Shown: piece by piece, positions 16,357-24,793 of the stretch | Position numbering within the stretch: the stretch's first letter is position 1 | How the letters are laid out: every line of letters begins with the position of its first letter | Assembly (NCBI GenBank): GCA_934418295.1 | Contig: CAKRWZ010000013.1 | Span: forward strand, 1 to 31,014 | Reading direction: 5' to 3' | Length of the DNA stretch: 31,014 nucleotides | Source: an uncultured Mediterraneibacter sp. | GTDB taxonomy: Bacteria; Bacillota; Clostridia; Lachnospirales; Lachnospiraceae | Notes under the pieces: generated by a model | What the model was told of the DNA's origin: nothing | Seen by the model: the letters and a program-made list of their open reading frames with translations, nothing else | The model's database searches: none | Position numbers and translations under genes: made by a program

Positions 16357-16999
16357 TCATTTTATGCAATTTGTTCATTGCTTCCCGGATTCCTCCGACT
16401 TCGTCGATCATTCCTTCCCGTACAGCTTCTTTTCCTTCCAGAAGCGTTCCTACATCTTTTACCAGCTGGGTATTGTCCAACATCAGCTCTTCCAGGCGCT
16501 TTTGGGAAATGTGGGAATGTCCTGCAATAAATCGGGTGATCCGATCCTGTGTCTTCTCCATATTTCTGAGACTCTGCGTCACTCCGATAAACATCCCTGA
16601 GGAACGGACCGGATGCACGATAATAGTCCCGCTGGGGACAATAAAAGAATAGTCCGCCGCCACAGCAATGGGTCCGCCTATGGAATGACTGCCCCCCAAG
16701 ACCAGAGACACCGTCGGTTTACTCAGAGAAGCGATCATCTCTGCGATGGAAAGCCCCGCTTCCACGTCTCCTCCCAAGGTGTTCAACAAAATCAGCAATC
16801 CGTCGATTTCTTCGTTGTCCTCCACCTCGGCCAGCTTCGGAAGCAAATGTTCATACTTTGTTGCCTTCGCATTGCCGGAAACCGTTTCATGCCCCTCGAT
16901 CTCCCCTATGATCGTCAACAGCTGTATCTTGTGCTTTTTCGCATTGTGTTCCAGTCTCGTCGTCCCGTATTCTTTGATTTCTTCCCGATCTTTTTCCAT
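16340..16999 (-). CDS. tepA: ClpP-like serine protease, TepA family
   Basis: About 219 residues from the ATG at 16999, selected because GAGGAGG lies six bases upstream; a longer frame to 17026 has no such site. The fold is that of the ClpP/crotonase superfamily: LLILLNTLGGDVEAG, then the nucleophile region VLGGSHSIGGPIA (Ser before IGG), the expected catalytic His in GTIIVHPVRSSG, and GMIDEVGG near the C-terminus. TepA in Bacillus was described as a translocation-enhancing protease and its gene lies close to spoIIIE, the same neighbourhood as here (ftsK directly downstream). The sequence lacks a signal peptide, so it is likely cytoplasmic or membrane-associated. Confidence 0.88.
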   Translation of the reverse strand: MEKDREEIKEYGTTRLEHNAKKHKIQLLTIIGEIEGHETVSGNAKATKYEHLLPKLAEVEDNEEIDGLLILLNTLGGDVEAGLSIAEMIASLSKPTVSLVLGGSHSIGGPIAVAADYSFIVPSGTIIVHPVRSSGMFIGVTQSLRNMEKTQDRITRFIAGHSHISQKRLEELMLDNTQLVKDVGTLLEGKEAVREGMIDEVGGIREAMNKLHKMIDSKL

Positions 17000-17131
17000 A
17001 CGCCGCCTCCTCAAACTCTTTTTCAATTAGTTTGGGCGGTTCTTCCCCTGTTTATTCTGTTTTACCGAAAAAAGATCACCGGAATCGCAGGCATTTATCA
17101 AAGTTTAGGGCGCGCTCAAAAGTTATAACAC

Positions 17132-17198
17132 AAAACGGCTGTTTCCGGGATCCATGCTGTACATTTGTGTTGTACCGTTCCCGAAAACATGCCGTTTT
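17132..17198 (-). terminator. Long hairpin terminator after metY
   Basis: Arms 17132-17150 and 17179-17198 pair almost perfectly (AAAACGGC plus TGTTTcCGGGA against AAAACGGCATGTTTTCGGGA, with one bulged base and one mismatch) around a 28-base loop. It lies 72 bases after the metY stop. The minus-strand 3' side is TTTTGTGTTATAACTTTT, and the plus-strand side is also T-rich, so it may work in both directions. The remaining sequence between 17000 and 17131 shows no gene and no convincing promoter. Confidence 0.7.
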
Positions 17199-17270
17199 AT
17201 CTTTTGGTTTCTTAGTTTTATATGATTTGTCGTCTTAATTTTTTATTTGACATTTTATATGCCCGGAAGC

Positions 17271-18551
17271 TCAGACGTTTTCCAGTGCCTGCTCCACATC
17301 TGCAATGATATCCTCCGCATTTTCGATGCCCACACTGAAGCGGATCAAATCCGGCTGTACACCGGCTTCTTTTAATTCCTGCTCGTTCATCTGTCGATGG
17401 GTATGGCTTGCAGGATGGAGCACGCAGCTTCTGGCATCTGCCACATGGGTCACGATGGCAATCATTTTCAGGGAATCCATCATGCGCACTGCCGCATCCC
17501 GACCGCCTTTCAGGCCGAATGTAATGACGCCGCAGGTGCCGTTCGGCATGTATTTCTGTGCCAATTCATAATAAGGATCTCCCGGAAGAGACGGGCATCT
17601 CACCCAGGCCACTTTCTCATGCTCTTTCAGGTAAGCCGCCACTTTCAAAGCGTTTTCACAATGCCGTTCCATCCGAAGATGCAACGTTTCCAATCCCAGG
17701 TTCAAAAGAAAGGAATTCTGTGCCGACGGAATGGACCCCAGATCCCGCATCAGCTGGACCGTCGCTTTTGTGATATAAGCGCCTTTTCCAAACTTCTGTG
17801 TATAGATCAAACCGTGATAAGTTTCATCCGGAGTCGTAAGCCCCGGGAACTTATCCGCATATTTTTCCCAGTCAAAATTACCGCTGTCCACGATCGCACC
17901 GCCGATACAAACGGCATGTCCGTCCATATATTTGGTAGTAGAATGGGTCACGATGTCGGCTCCCCATTCAAAAGGACGACAGTTGATCGGCGTGGCAAAG
18001 GTATTGTCCACGATGAAGGGCACTCCGTTTGCATGTGCCGCCTCTGCAAATTTTTCAAAATCTAATATGTTAAGCGCCGGATTTGCGATGGATTCTCCAA
18101 ACACCGCCTTTGTATTATCCCGGAAGGCTGCCTGCAGTTCTTCCTTGCTGCACTCCGGATCTACAAAAGTGGCATCAATCCCCATCTTTTTGATCGTATG
18201 GGCATACAGATTGAAAGTTCCTCCGTAAATGGCTGATACACATACGATGTGATCTCCGACCTCTGCGATATTCATGATCGCATAAAAATTGGCTGCCTGA
18301 CCGGAAGAAGTCAAAATCGCTGCCACACCGCCCTCCAGATCGCAGATCTTCGCCGCTACGGCGTCATTGGTCGGGTTCTGCAGACGGCTGTAAAAATAGC
18401 CGCTTTCCTCCAGATCAAACAGTCTTCCCATCTGATCGCTGCTGTCATATTTAAAAGTAGTACTCTGATAGATCGGAAGCACTCTTGCCTCTCCGTTTCC
18501 GGGTTTGTATCCGGACTGGATACATTTCGTTTCCTTTTTAAAATTACTCAT
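17271..18551 (-). CDS. metY: O-acetylhomoserine sulfhydrylase (aminocarboxypropyltransferase)
   Basis: A 426-residue PLP enzyme of the Cys/Met metabolism family; it makes homocysteine from O-acetylhomoserine and sulfide. Signatures are the early PIYQSTTFKYDSS, YSRLQNPTNDAVAAKI, the stacking/cofactor region TSSGQAANFY, the pocket Asp in VDNTFATPINCRPFEWGAD and the PLP lysine in HSTTKYMDGHA (Lys207). The length of about 426 residues and the insertion in the C-terminal half favour MetY over cystathionine synthases. GGAGAAGG lies just before the ATG. It is downstream of the CFI-box gene with a 13-base gap and is followed by a terminator. No S-box or T-box leader is visible directly upstream because the gap is too short. 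Confidence 0.94.
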   Translation of the reverse strand: MSNFKKETKCIQSGYKPGNGEARVLPIYQSTTFKYDSSDQMGRLFDLEESGYFYSRLQNPTNDAVAAKICDLEGGVAAILTSSGQAANFYAIMNIAEVGDHIVCVSAIYGGTFNLYAHTIKKMGIDATFVDPECSKEELQAAFRDNTKAVFGESIANPALNILDFEKFAEAAHANGVPFIVDNTFATPINCRPFEWGADIVTHSTTKYMDGHAVCIGGAIVDSGNFDWEKYADKFPGLTTPDETYHGLIYTQKFGKGAYITKATVQLMRDLGSIPSAQNSFLLNLGLETLHLRMERHCENALKVAAYLKEHEKVAWVRCPSLPGDPYYELAQKYMPNGTCGVITFGLKGGRDAAVRMMDSLKMIAIVTHVADARSCVLHPASHTHRQMNEQELKEAGVQPDLIRFSVGIENAEDIIADVEQALENV

Positions 18552-18564
18552 CGCCTTCTCCTGC

Positions 18565-19305
18565 TCATTGATATAAATAACGGGTTTCCAGCTCCTGTAC
18601 CATACGGATGTAGACTTTTTCGCATTCTTCCGGCTTTTCCGCCTCGATCAGGCGAATACATCTGCTCAGGTATTGTTCCCAGATCGCCCCATAAATCTCA
18701 TCCGCATCTTCTCTGCGGTCGATCCGTTTCACGATCGTCGGAGCCACATTGTAATACTCTTTCACGATTTTCTCTCGCTCGGCAGTCTCCAGCATAAAGG
18801 TGTCGCGATAATTTCTGAGGAGAGTCAGTTCCCGGCAGTCATCTGGTTTGTGCAGACTTTTACAAACTGCCGTCGTCACATAACAGAGTCCGCTGCGAAA
18901 ACCATCCCGAATTTCTTCAAAGGTCGGGGACTCTATTTTATGTTCCGGGAAATTTTGATTCCAGGCCGCCGTTATGGATGCTGCTAACTGATCCGCCTTT
19001 TCCCCGCAATTTTTTCGGAGCAAAGGCAGAAAATAAGCCACCATACTCATGTTATGATCCAGGATCAAAATTCCTCTTTTTCTTCCGGAAGTTACCGGTT
19101 TTAATTCTTCCTGTACATGATCCGCCACACAGGTACCATATGTAGCGGGGATCTCCTGCAGCTCATCCAGGCAGTGTCGAAGCTTGTCCAATGTATCTTT
19201 ATGTCTTTGCTCCAGCCGCTCTATCTCCGAGACATACGTTTTCTTCTGAAATTTTCCTGCGCTCTGGCGGATATCCTGATATATCCCGATCAGTTTCTCT
19301 TCCAC
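18565..19305 (-). CDS. CFI-box-CTERM type protein of unknown function
   Basis: About 246 residues starting at a GTG (19305) that has AGGAG nine bases upstream. A longer ATG frame to 19365 would overlap yebC by 38 bases and has no ribosome binding site. The N-terminal half is helical and charged (ERLEQRHKDTLDKLRHCLDE). The C-terminal part begins CYVTTAVCKSLHKPDDCREL and continues TLLRNYRDTFM...VKEYYNVAPTIVKRID, which matches the pattern of the CFI-box C-terminal domain (CFIATA...LRxFRD...YYxxSP). That domain's role is unknown. No signal peptide or membrane helix is seen. It lies 22 bases after yebC and just before metY. Confidence 0.65.
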   Translation of the reverse strand: MEEKLIGIYQDIRQSAGKFQKKTYVSEIERLEQRHKDTLDKLRHCLDELQEIPATYGTCVADHVQEELKPVTSGRKRGILILDHNMSMVAYFLPLLRKNCGEKADQLAASITAAWNQNFPEHKIESPTFEEIRDGFRSGLCYVTTAVCKSLHKPDDCRELTLLRNYRDTFMLETAEREKIVKEYYNVAPTIVKRIDRREDADEIYGAIWEQYLSRCIRLIEAEKPEECEKVYIRMVQELETRYLYQ

Positions 19306-19327
19306 AACGTACCGCTCCTGTCTGTTT

Positions 19328-20059
19328 TTATTCACTCCAGTTGTAGTATACGTCCTGGACGTCATCGTCTTCTTCCAGAAGATCCAAAGTTTTCTGGATG
19401 CTCTGGATATCTTTCTCGTTTGTCAATTCCACATAGGTCTGCGGGATCATGGTCACCTCTGCGCTGAGCATCGGGATCCCATCTTCTTCCAATTTCAGAC
19501 GTACTTCACTGAAATCCTCCGGTGCAGTCAGGATCTCATAGCTTTCTTCCTCTTCTGCAAAGTCTTCTGCGCCTGCATCCAGTGCCAGCATCATCAGATC
19601 GTCTGCGTCCATGCTGCATTCCTCACGGTCGATGATGATCTGCCCTTTTTCATCAAACATAAAGGACACGCATCCCGGTGTTCCGATGTTTCCGTTTCCT
19701 TTTGTAAATGCACTTCTCACATTGGAAGCAGTACGGTTTTTGTTATCGGTCAGTGTCTTTACGATGATCGCTGTTCCGTTGGGGCCGTATCCCTCATATG
19801 TAATATGCTCATAATTATCTGCTGCGCCTTCGCCTGCAGCTTTCTTGATATTTCGCTCGATGGTGTCGTTTGGCATGTTGTTGCTTTTTGCCTTTGCGAT
19901 CACATCACGCAGACGGCTGTTGTTGTTCGGGTCCGGTCCGCCGCCTTCCTTTACCGCTACTGCAAGCTCACGTCCGATCTTTGTAAAAATCTTTCCCTTT
20001 GCAGCATCATTTTTTTCCTTTTTATGCTTAATATTGGCAAATTTTGAATGTCCTGACAT
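19328..20059 (-). CDS. YebC/PmpR family (TACO1-like) protein
   Basis: A 243-residue protein of normal family length. The N-terminus MSGHSKFANIKHKKEKNDAAKGKIFTK is diagnostic in style (GHSKWxNIKHRKxxxDA in most members), followed by GGGPDPNNNSRLRDVIAKAK and the conserved NIERNIKKA-like helix. The acidic C-terminal half has TYEGYGPNGTAIIV and the METY-type ending with DVYYN. Members act as DNA-binding regulators in some bacteria and, more recently, as translation factors for difficult peptide stretches such as polyproline. Which role applies cannot be told from sequence. Confidence 0.95.
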   Translation of the reverse strand: MSGHSKFANIKHKKEKNDAAKGKIFTKIGRELAVAVKEGGGPDPNNNSRLRDVIAKAKSNNMPNDTIERNIKKAAGEGAADNYEHITYEGYGPNGTAIIVKTLTDNKNRTASNVRSAFTKGNGNIGTPGCVSFMFDEKGQIIIDREECSMDADDLMMLALDAGAEDFAEEEESYEILTAPEDFSEVRLKLEEDGIPMLSAEVTMIPQTYVELTNEKDIQSIQKTLDLLEEDDDVQDVYYNWSE

Positions 20060-20105
20060 ATCACTTTCTCCTTTTTATTCCTCGTCTAAATTCACGGTTT
20101 CCATT

Positions 20106-20849
20106 CTAACACTCTTTTTTCTGTTTTTCAATCTTAACCGTCCGGATAATGTTATCTTCCACTTTCTGCACCGAGAAACGATATCCTTTATAATCGATCA
20201 CACTGTGTTCGTCTTCCGAAGGGATATGTTCCAGCTGATCCACCAGAAAACCATTCAGTGTATCAAAATCAAATGCCTCATCACTCTCAAAAGAGATTTC
20301 AAGAACTTCTTCCAGGTCTTCCAAAGCCACCAGCCCGGATACCAGATATGTACCATCTGCATTTTTCAGAATTTTCTGGCTGACCGTATCGTATTCGTCA
20401 AAAATGTCTCCCACCAATTCCTCCAGGATATCTTCCATCGTCACGATCCCGGAAGTCATCGCATACTCGTCCAGGATCACTGTCATATGGGTTTTGCTGG
20501 ACTGCATTTCCCAAAACAGGGATTCGATGCTTTTGGTCTCCGGTACGTAGGCCGCCTCGTGGATATATTCCTTTAAAGAAACCAATTTTTTACCGCGGTT
20601 TTTCTCTTCCATATAGCATTTCATCAAATCCCGTATGTGCAGTATCCCAATCAGATTATCGATATCCTCTTCGTATACCGGAACCCTGGAATACACATTT
20701 TCCATCATAAAATCCGCTGCTTCTTCCAGCGTTTTTTCTCCGTCCACCGCCACGATGTTCCTCCGATGGGTCATGATATCTTTTGCATCTTTCTCGGCAA
20801 ACCTGGAAATATTCTGTGCTACTTCTTTCATCAGGTTTTTCTGATCCAT
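20106..20849 (-). CDS. CorC/HlyC-type CBS-domain protein without the membrane domain
   Basis: A 247-residue soluble protein with two CBS domains (about 20-80, DIMTHRRNIVAVDGEKTLEE; and about 88-148, HMTVILDEYAMTSGIVTMED) and a C-terminal transporter-associated CorC_HlyC domain (about 165-240, LVSGLVALEDLEEVLEIS). Full-length relatives carry an N-terminal DUF21/CNNM membrane domain linked to Mg2+ or Co2+ transport; it is absent here, as in Gram-negative CorC. AAAGGA sits before the ATG and no room is left for a longer frame, so this is not an obvious truncation. It follows mazF by 18 bases. Confidence 0.85.
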   Translation of the reverse strand: MDQKNLMKEVAQNISRFAEKDAKDIMTHRRNIVAVDGEKTLEEAADFMMENVYSRVPVYEEDIDNLIGILHIRDLMKCYMEEKNRGKKLVSLKEYIHEAAYVPETKSIESLFWEMQSSKTHMTVILDEYAMTSGIVTMEDILEELVGDIFDEYDTVSQKILKNADGTYLVSGLVALEDLEEVLEISFESDEAFDFDTLNGFLVDQLEHIPSEDEHSVIDYKGYRFSVQKVEDNIIRTVKIEKQKKEC

Positions 20850-20867
20850 ACTATAATCCTTTCTGCA

Positions 20868-21215
20868 TTATGTAGAAAGCTCCAGACTGATCTTCAAAGC
20901 CTTCTCTACTTTCTTCATCAACTCTTGGTCCACATGGCAAACGTATTCCCGAAGCCTCTGTTTATCGATCGTCCTGATCTGTTCCAGCAGCACCACCGAA
21001 TTTTTTACGATCTGATACCGGCCTGCACTGATCTCAATGTGGGTCGGCAGTTTCGCCTTGTTCATTTTCGATGTGATCGCCGCACAGATCACCGTCGGAC
21101 TGTGCCGATTTCCAATATTATTCTGAATGATTAATACCGGTCTGACTCCGCCTTGTTCCGAACCGGTCACCGGACTCAGATCCGCATAATAAATATCACC
21201 GCGCCTGATCTGCAT
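20868..21215 (-). CDS. PemK/MazF-type mRNA interferase toxin (EndoA-like)
   Basis: About 115 residues from the ATG at 21215, which has GGAGGAG at a spacing of about five bases. The N-terminus MQIRRGDIYYADLSPVTGSE, then QGGVRPVLIIQNNIGN and the strand VICAAITSKMNKAKLPTHIEI are characteristic of the Bacillus EndoA/MazF branch. The family cleaves single-stranded RNA at short U-rich or ACA-type sequences. In Bacillus the order is alr, antitoxin, toxin; here the toxin follows alr directly with 93 bases between, too little for a usual antitoxin gene. Confidence 0.92.
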   Translation of the reverse strand: MQIRRGDIYYADLSPVTGSEQGGVRPVLIIQNNIGNRHSPTVICAAITSKMNKAKLPTHIEISAGRYQIVKNSVVLLEQIRTIDKQRLREYVCHVDQELMKKVEKALKISLELST

Positions 21216-21308
21216 ATTCTCCTCCATCACGCTATTTGGTATATTCAGAGTATTCCCTGTTTTTTCAAAGGTATACGATACCAAAGCGGATACAGGCCGC
21301 CGGTGCTG

Positions 21309-22466
21309 TCAGTCTTTCAATTCGAAATAGTCTCTGTCTTTTTTATAGACCCGCGGGATCCTCTTGTTCAGATCACAGAAAAACTCATAAGGGAATCTTC
21401 CGGTCAGACTGCTCAGTTCTTCGATCCGGATGCTTTCCTCTCCGTCTTTTCCCAGAAGCACCACCCGATCACCAAATTTGGTCTCCGGTATATCTGTCAC
21501 GTCTACCATAAATTGATCCATGCAGATCCTTCCTACGATCGGTGCTCTTTTTCCGTGGATCAAAACGGCGCCTTTATTAGAAAGTGCTCTGGAATAGCCG
21601 TCTCCGTACCCAACCGGTATCGTGGCGATCCGCAGATCGGACGGTGCCTGGAAGGTTCCTCCATAGCTGATCTTCGTATCCTTCGGCACCTCTTTGACAA
21701 ATGCCACATGACTGATCAGTTCCATTGCCGGCTTCAGCCTTACATTTTCCCGTTTCACTTCATCAGAAGGATAGATACCGTATACCGAGATTCCGGCCCG
21801 TACCAGATCATGGTGATACTGCGGATATTCGATGATCCCTGCGCTGTTGTCGCAGTGAAAATAGTCTGCATAAATGCCTCTCTCACGCATCTGCTCCTGC
21901 ACCCATTCGAACTGCTTATGCTGCCAGATCGTATAGGTCGGATCTTCCTCATCTGCCTTTGAGAAATGTGTGAAAACACCTTCTATCTTCAACCCGGACA
22001 TGTCACTGATCCGCCGGATCGTATCGATACTTTCCTCATTGGCCGGGAAACCGATCCTGCCCATCCCCGTATCGATCTTGATGTGGACATATGCTGTTTT
22101 CTTCTGTCTTCGTGCTTCTTCTGCGATCTTTTCAGCCATTTCTTCCATATAAACGGTGCAACGGATGTCCTGACGAATCAATTCTTCCAGCTGCTCCTCA
22201 AACACACAGCCCAAGATCAGTACCGGCTTTTGGATCCCATGTTTTCTCAGATCCAGTGCTTCTTCTGCCGTAGCGGCCGCAAACCCCCAGACGTAATCCA
22301 TCTGTTCCAGCATTTCAGCGATCGGCACCGCTCCATGTCCGTAACCGTCTGTTTTTATAACTCCTACCATTTTGACAGAATCCGGAAGATTCTGCCTCAT
22401 TTGATCCATATTATATGCTATGGCATCCAGATCGATCTGTGCATATACTCTTTTATGAAACTGCAT
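21309..22466 (-). CDS. alr: Alanine racemase
   Basis: A 385-residue PLP enzyme making D-alanine for the cell wall. The PLP lysine lies in VGVIKTDGYGHGA (Lys38), in place of the more usual KANAYGHG. The second catalytic residue, Tyr, is in TKISYGGTFQ (Tyr268). The IPVGYGDGYSR and RICMDQFMVD motifs are standard. The start is three bases after the nnrDE stop, which indicates co-transcription and probably coupling. Alr next to the YjeF-type gene and followed by mazF is a common Firmicute arrangement. Confidence 0.97.
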   Translation of the reverse strand: MQFHKRVYAQIDLDAIAYNMDQMRQNLPDSVKMVGVIKTDGYGHGAVPIAEMLEQMDYVWGFAAATAEEALDLRKHGIQKPVLILGCVFEEQLEELIRQDIRCTVYMEEMAEKIAEEARRQKKTAYVHIKIDTGMGRIGFPANEESIDTIRRISDMSGLKIEGVFTHFSKADEEDPTYTIWQHKQFEWVQEQMRERGIYADYFHCDNSAGIIEYPQYHHDLVRAGISVYGIYPSDEVKRENVRLKPAMELISHVAFVKEVPKDTKISYGGTFQAPSDLRIATIPVGYGDGYSRALSNKGAVLIHGKRAPIVGRICMDQFMVDVTDIPETKFGDRVVLLGKDGEESIRIEELSSLTGRFPYEFFCDLNKRIPRVYKKDRDYFELKD

Positions 22467-22469
22467 TTT

Positions 22470-23969
22470 TTACTCCCCCATTCTGCCGCAATACTGTAAC
22501 TCTTTTACCAGTTCCCCAGCCATTACGCCGTATTCCCCTTTTCGCTCACGCAGTCTGTCTCCTGCCGTTCCATGCAGATAAACACTCAGGCATGCTGCTT
22601 CGTAGGTTGGCATTTTCTGTGCCAGAAGACCGGCGATGGTTCCTGCCAGCACATCTCCGGAACCGCCCTTTGCCATGGCATTGTTGCCGGAAGTATTGAC
22701 AAAAGGATGACGTCCTGTTTTCTGTACCACCGTTCTGGAATCCTTCAGCACACACACGGCTCCGTAGGTTTCCGCAAAAGCCGCAGAAAGTTCAAATCTC
22801 TGTGTCTTCAGCTCAGCCATATGCTCCAGGTGCAGCAGGCGCTGCATTTCTTTCATATGCGGTGTCACTACCACTTCTCCGTCTCTGTTTTTCAACAGTT
22901 CCAAACGTCCTTCTTCGCTCAGGAGGTTCAAACCGTCCGCATCGATCACACACGGGATCTCCGCATGCTTCAACACCGTTTCCAGCAGTTTTGCCGCCGT
23001 CGTACTCTTGGCCAGCCCCGGACCGACCAACACCACATCTGCCCAATCCAGCTGGGCGATCGCTTCTTTTTCATCAAATTCCGTATAGGCCGTCAGCAAA
23101 GCCTCCGGAAGCAGCTGCTGCAGGACTAACGCATTTTCCTGAGGCGTATATATTTTTACCAGACCAGCGCCCACTGCATAGGCCGCAGAAGCACAAAAAT
23201 ATGCAGCTCCGGACATCCCCGGGCTTCCTGCGATCACCAGCACTTTCCCAAAGTTTCCTTTATGGGAATCCTCCTGCCGTTTCGGAAGCTCCGCCGCCAG
23301 ATCAGAAGGTTCATAAGCAACGCTGACCATATGGTCTTTTTGCAGTTCTGACACGTCGATCCCGATGGGAACCGCCCGCACTTTTCCCGCCAATGTTTTT
23401 CCCGGGAACAACACCGTTCCTCTTTTCTCGCACTGCATGGAAACTGTCAGGTCTGCCTGAAATGCGCTTCCGAGGATCTGGCCGGTGGAAGAATCGATCC
23501 CAGAAGGAATGTCGATCGCTACTTTATAGCCGTCCATGGCATTCATTTTGCGCAATACTTCCAGATAAGTTCCCTCAACGGGACGGCTCAGACCTACACC
23601 AAACAGTGCATCCACCACCACAGAAAAGCTCTCTTCCGGAATCTCCCTGCAAACGGGAACCCCCAGCTTTTCCAGGATCTCCATCTGGGTCTTACATTCC
23701 GGCGTCCGCGACTTTAGATTTCCGGCAAAAACGACCGTCACCGGAACTTTCTTTTCTGACAGCAGTCTGGCCAGTACAAATCCATCTCCCCCGTTGTTTC
23801 CGGAACCGCATACGATCAAGACGTTTCGGATCTCCGGCTTTTCTTCCTCCAGCACCTGAAGAGTCGCCAAGGCTGCCCGCTCCATCAGCACAAGAGACGG
23901 AATCCCGATTTTTTCTATTGTATGTCTGTCTGCTTCCTGCATTTGTTTTCCTGTAGGCAAATATCTCAT
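22470..23969 (-). CDS. nnrDE: Bifunctional NAD(P)HX epimerase / ADP-dependent NAD(P)HX dehydratase
   Basis: About 499 residues from the ATG at 23969, chosen over an in-frame ATG at 23996 because GGAGGAG lies seven bases upstream. The N-terminal epimerase domain (about 1-210) has CGSGNNGGDGFVLARLL and VDALFGVGLSRPVEG. The C-terminal ribokinase-like dehydratase (about 230-490) has IAGSPGMSGAAYFCASAA, VIDADGLNLL, VVTPHMKEM and NAMAKGGSGDVLAGTIAGLL. It repairs hydrated NADH and NADPH, a natural companion to the redox genes in this window. It follows rex and its terminator; a weak TATTAT -10-like element is the only promoter hint. Confidence 0.96.
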   Translation of the reverse strand: MRYLPTGKQMQEADRHTIEKIGIPSLVLMERAALATLQVLEEEKPEIRNVLIVCGSGNNGGDGFVLARLLSEKKVPVTVVFAGNLKSRTPECKTQMEILEKLGVPVCREIPEESFSVVVDALFGVGLSRPVEGTYLEVLRKMNAMDGYKVAIDIPSGIDSSTGQILGSAFQADLTVSMQCEKRGTVLFPGKTLAGKVRAVPIGIDVSELQKDHMVSVAYEPSDLAAELPKRQEDSHKGNFGKVLVIAGSPGMSGAAYFCASAAYAVGAGLVKIYTPQENALVLQQLLPEALLTAYTEFDEKEAIAQLDWADVVLVGPGLAKSTTAAKLLETVLKHAEIPCVIDADGLNLLSEEGRLELLKNRDGEVVVTPHMKEMQRLLHLEHMAELKTQRFELSAAFAETYGAVCVLKDSRTVVQKTGRHPFVNTSGNNAMAKGGSGDVLAGTIAGLLAQKMPTYEAACLSVYLHGTAGDRLRERKGEYGVMAGELVKELQYCGRMGE

Positions 23970-24027
23970 AATTTTCTCCTCCGCCTTTTCATACAAAGAT
24001 AATAATACCCTTTTTTGAAGAAAAAAT

Positions 24028-24053
24028 AAAGCGTTTCGTTGCCGAAACGCTTT
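24028..24053 (-). terminator. Rho-independent terminator after rex
   Basis: A perfect 11-bp stem (AAAGCGTTTCG/CGAAACGCTTT) with a four-base loop, directly followed on the minus strand by ATTTTTTCTT. It lies 13 bases after the rex stop. A textbook intrinsic terminator. Confidence 0.93.
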
Positions 24054-24066
24054 CAGATGTTATTTC

Positions 24067-24717
24067 TTATTTCTTTTTATAGTCTTTATCATAAGAACGG
24101 CTGATATTGTAGGACAGCTTCATCAGACTCTCTGACAGATGGACATTTTCTACGATCACGTGATCCGGAAGATTCAAATCGGTATGCGCAAAATTCCAAA
24201 TTGCTTTCACGCCGTCAGCCACCAAAATGTTGGCCACTTTTTCTACCTGATCCTTCGGGATCGTCAATGCTGCAATCTCGATATGATTCTTTTTCAGGAA
24301 TCCTTCCAGTTCATCCAGCATCCGGATCGGAACGCCTCTTATCTCACGCCCTTCAAATTCAGGATTGATATCGAAAAGCCCTTTCAGCAAAAATCCGCTG
24401 CTTTCAAAGGATGCATAATTTGCCAGCGCCTGTCCAAGATTACCGACACCGACGATGATCATATTATGCTCTTTGTCCAGTCCGAGGATCTTTCCTACTT
24501 CCTGGTACAGATATTCTACATTATAACCATATCCTTGCTGCCCGAATCCTCCGAAATTGTTCAGATCCTGTCGGATCTGCGAAGCAGTCACTTTCATGCG
24601 CCTGCTCAACTCATTAGAGGAAATTCTCTCGACACCTTCTTTTCTCAACTCACTCAGATATCTGTGATATCTGGGTAATCTCCGTATCACTGCCTGTGAT
24701 ATTGTTTTTGTCTCCAC
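24067..24717 (-). CDS. rex: Redox-sensing transcriptional repressor Rex
   Basis: About 216 residues. The N-terminal winged helix (about 1-78) has AVIRRLPRYHRYLSELRKEG and SSNELSRRMKVTASQIRQDL. The Rossmann domain has the NADH motif IIVGVGNLGQALANY followed by LFDINPEFEG. The C-terminal helix is the domain-swap element of the dimer. Rex senses the NADH/NAD+ ratio and, when NADH is low, represses fermentative genes. GAGGG lies about eight bases before the GTG at 24717; another in-frame GTG at 24726 touches that site and is less likely. The unit has its own promoter and terminator, and a matching operator lies before the alcohol dehydrogenase gene. Confidence 0.96.
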   Translation of the reverse strand: METKTISQAVIRRLPRYHRYLSELRKEGVERISSNELSRRMKVTASQIRQDLNNFGGFGQQGYGYNVEYLYQEVGKILGLDKEHNMIIVGVGNLGQALANYASFESSGFLLKGLFDINPEFEGREIRGVPIRMLDELEGFLKKNHIEIAALTIPKDQVEKVANILVADGVKAIWNFAHTDLNLPDHVIVENVHLSESLMKLSYNISRSYDKDYKKK

Positions 24718-24750
24718 TGTTTTCACCCTCTATAATACAAACTATCACTC

Positions 24751-24779
24751 ATTATATAGAAATGCATTTAGAAAGTCAA
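24751..24779 (-). promoter_or_regulatory. Sigma-A promoter of rex
   Basis: On the minus strand, TTGACT (24774-24779) and TATAAT (24751-24756) are spaced by 17 bases: 11 of 12 consensus positions. It lies in the gap after the ABC ATPase gene. No clear Rex palindrome overlaps it, so autoregulation is not supported. Confidence 0.85.
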
Positions 24780-24793
24780 ATTTTTCACGAAAT

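Noticed and set aside
17000..17131. Promoter or small gene upstream of tepA
   Set aside because: TTGATA and TTGAGC hexamers occur, but none has a plausible -10 at 16-18 bases, and no coding frame with a ribosome binding site was found.
24727..24760. Autoregulatory Rex operator at the rex promoter
   Set aside because: No TTGTTAA-N4-TTAACAA-like palindrome was found over the -10 or the start region.
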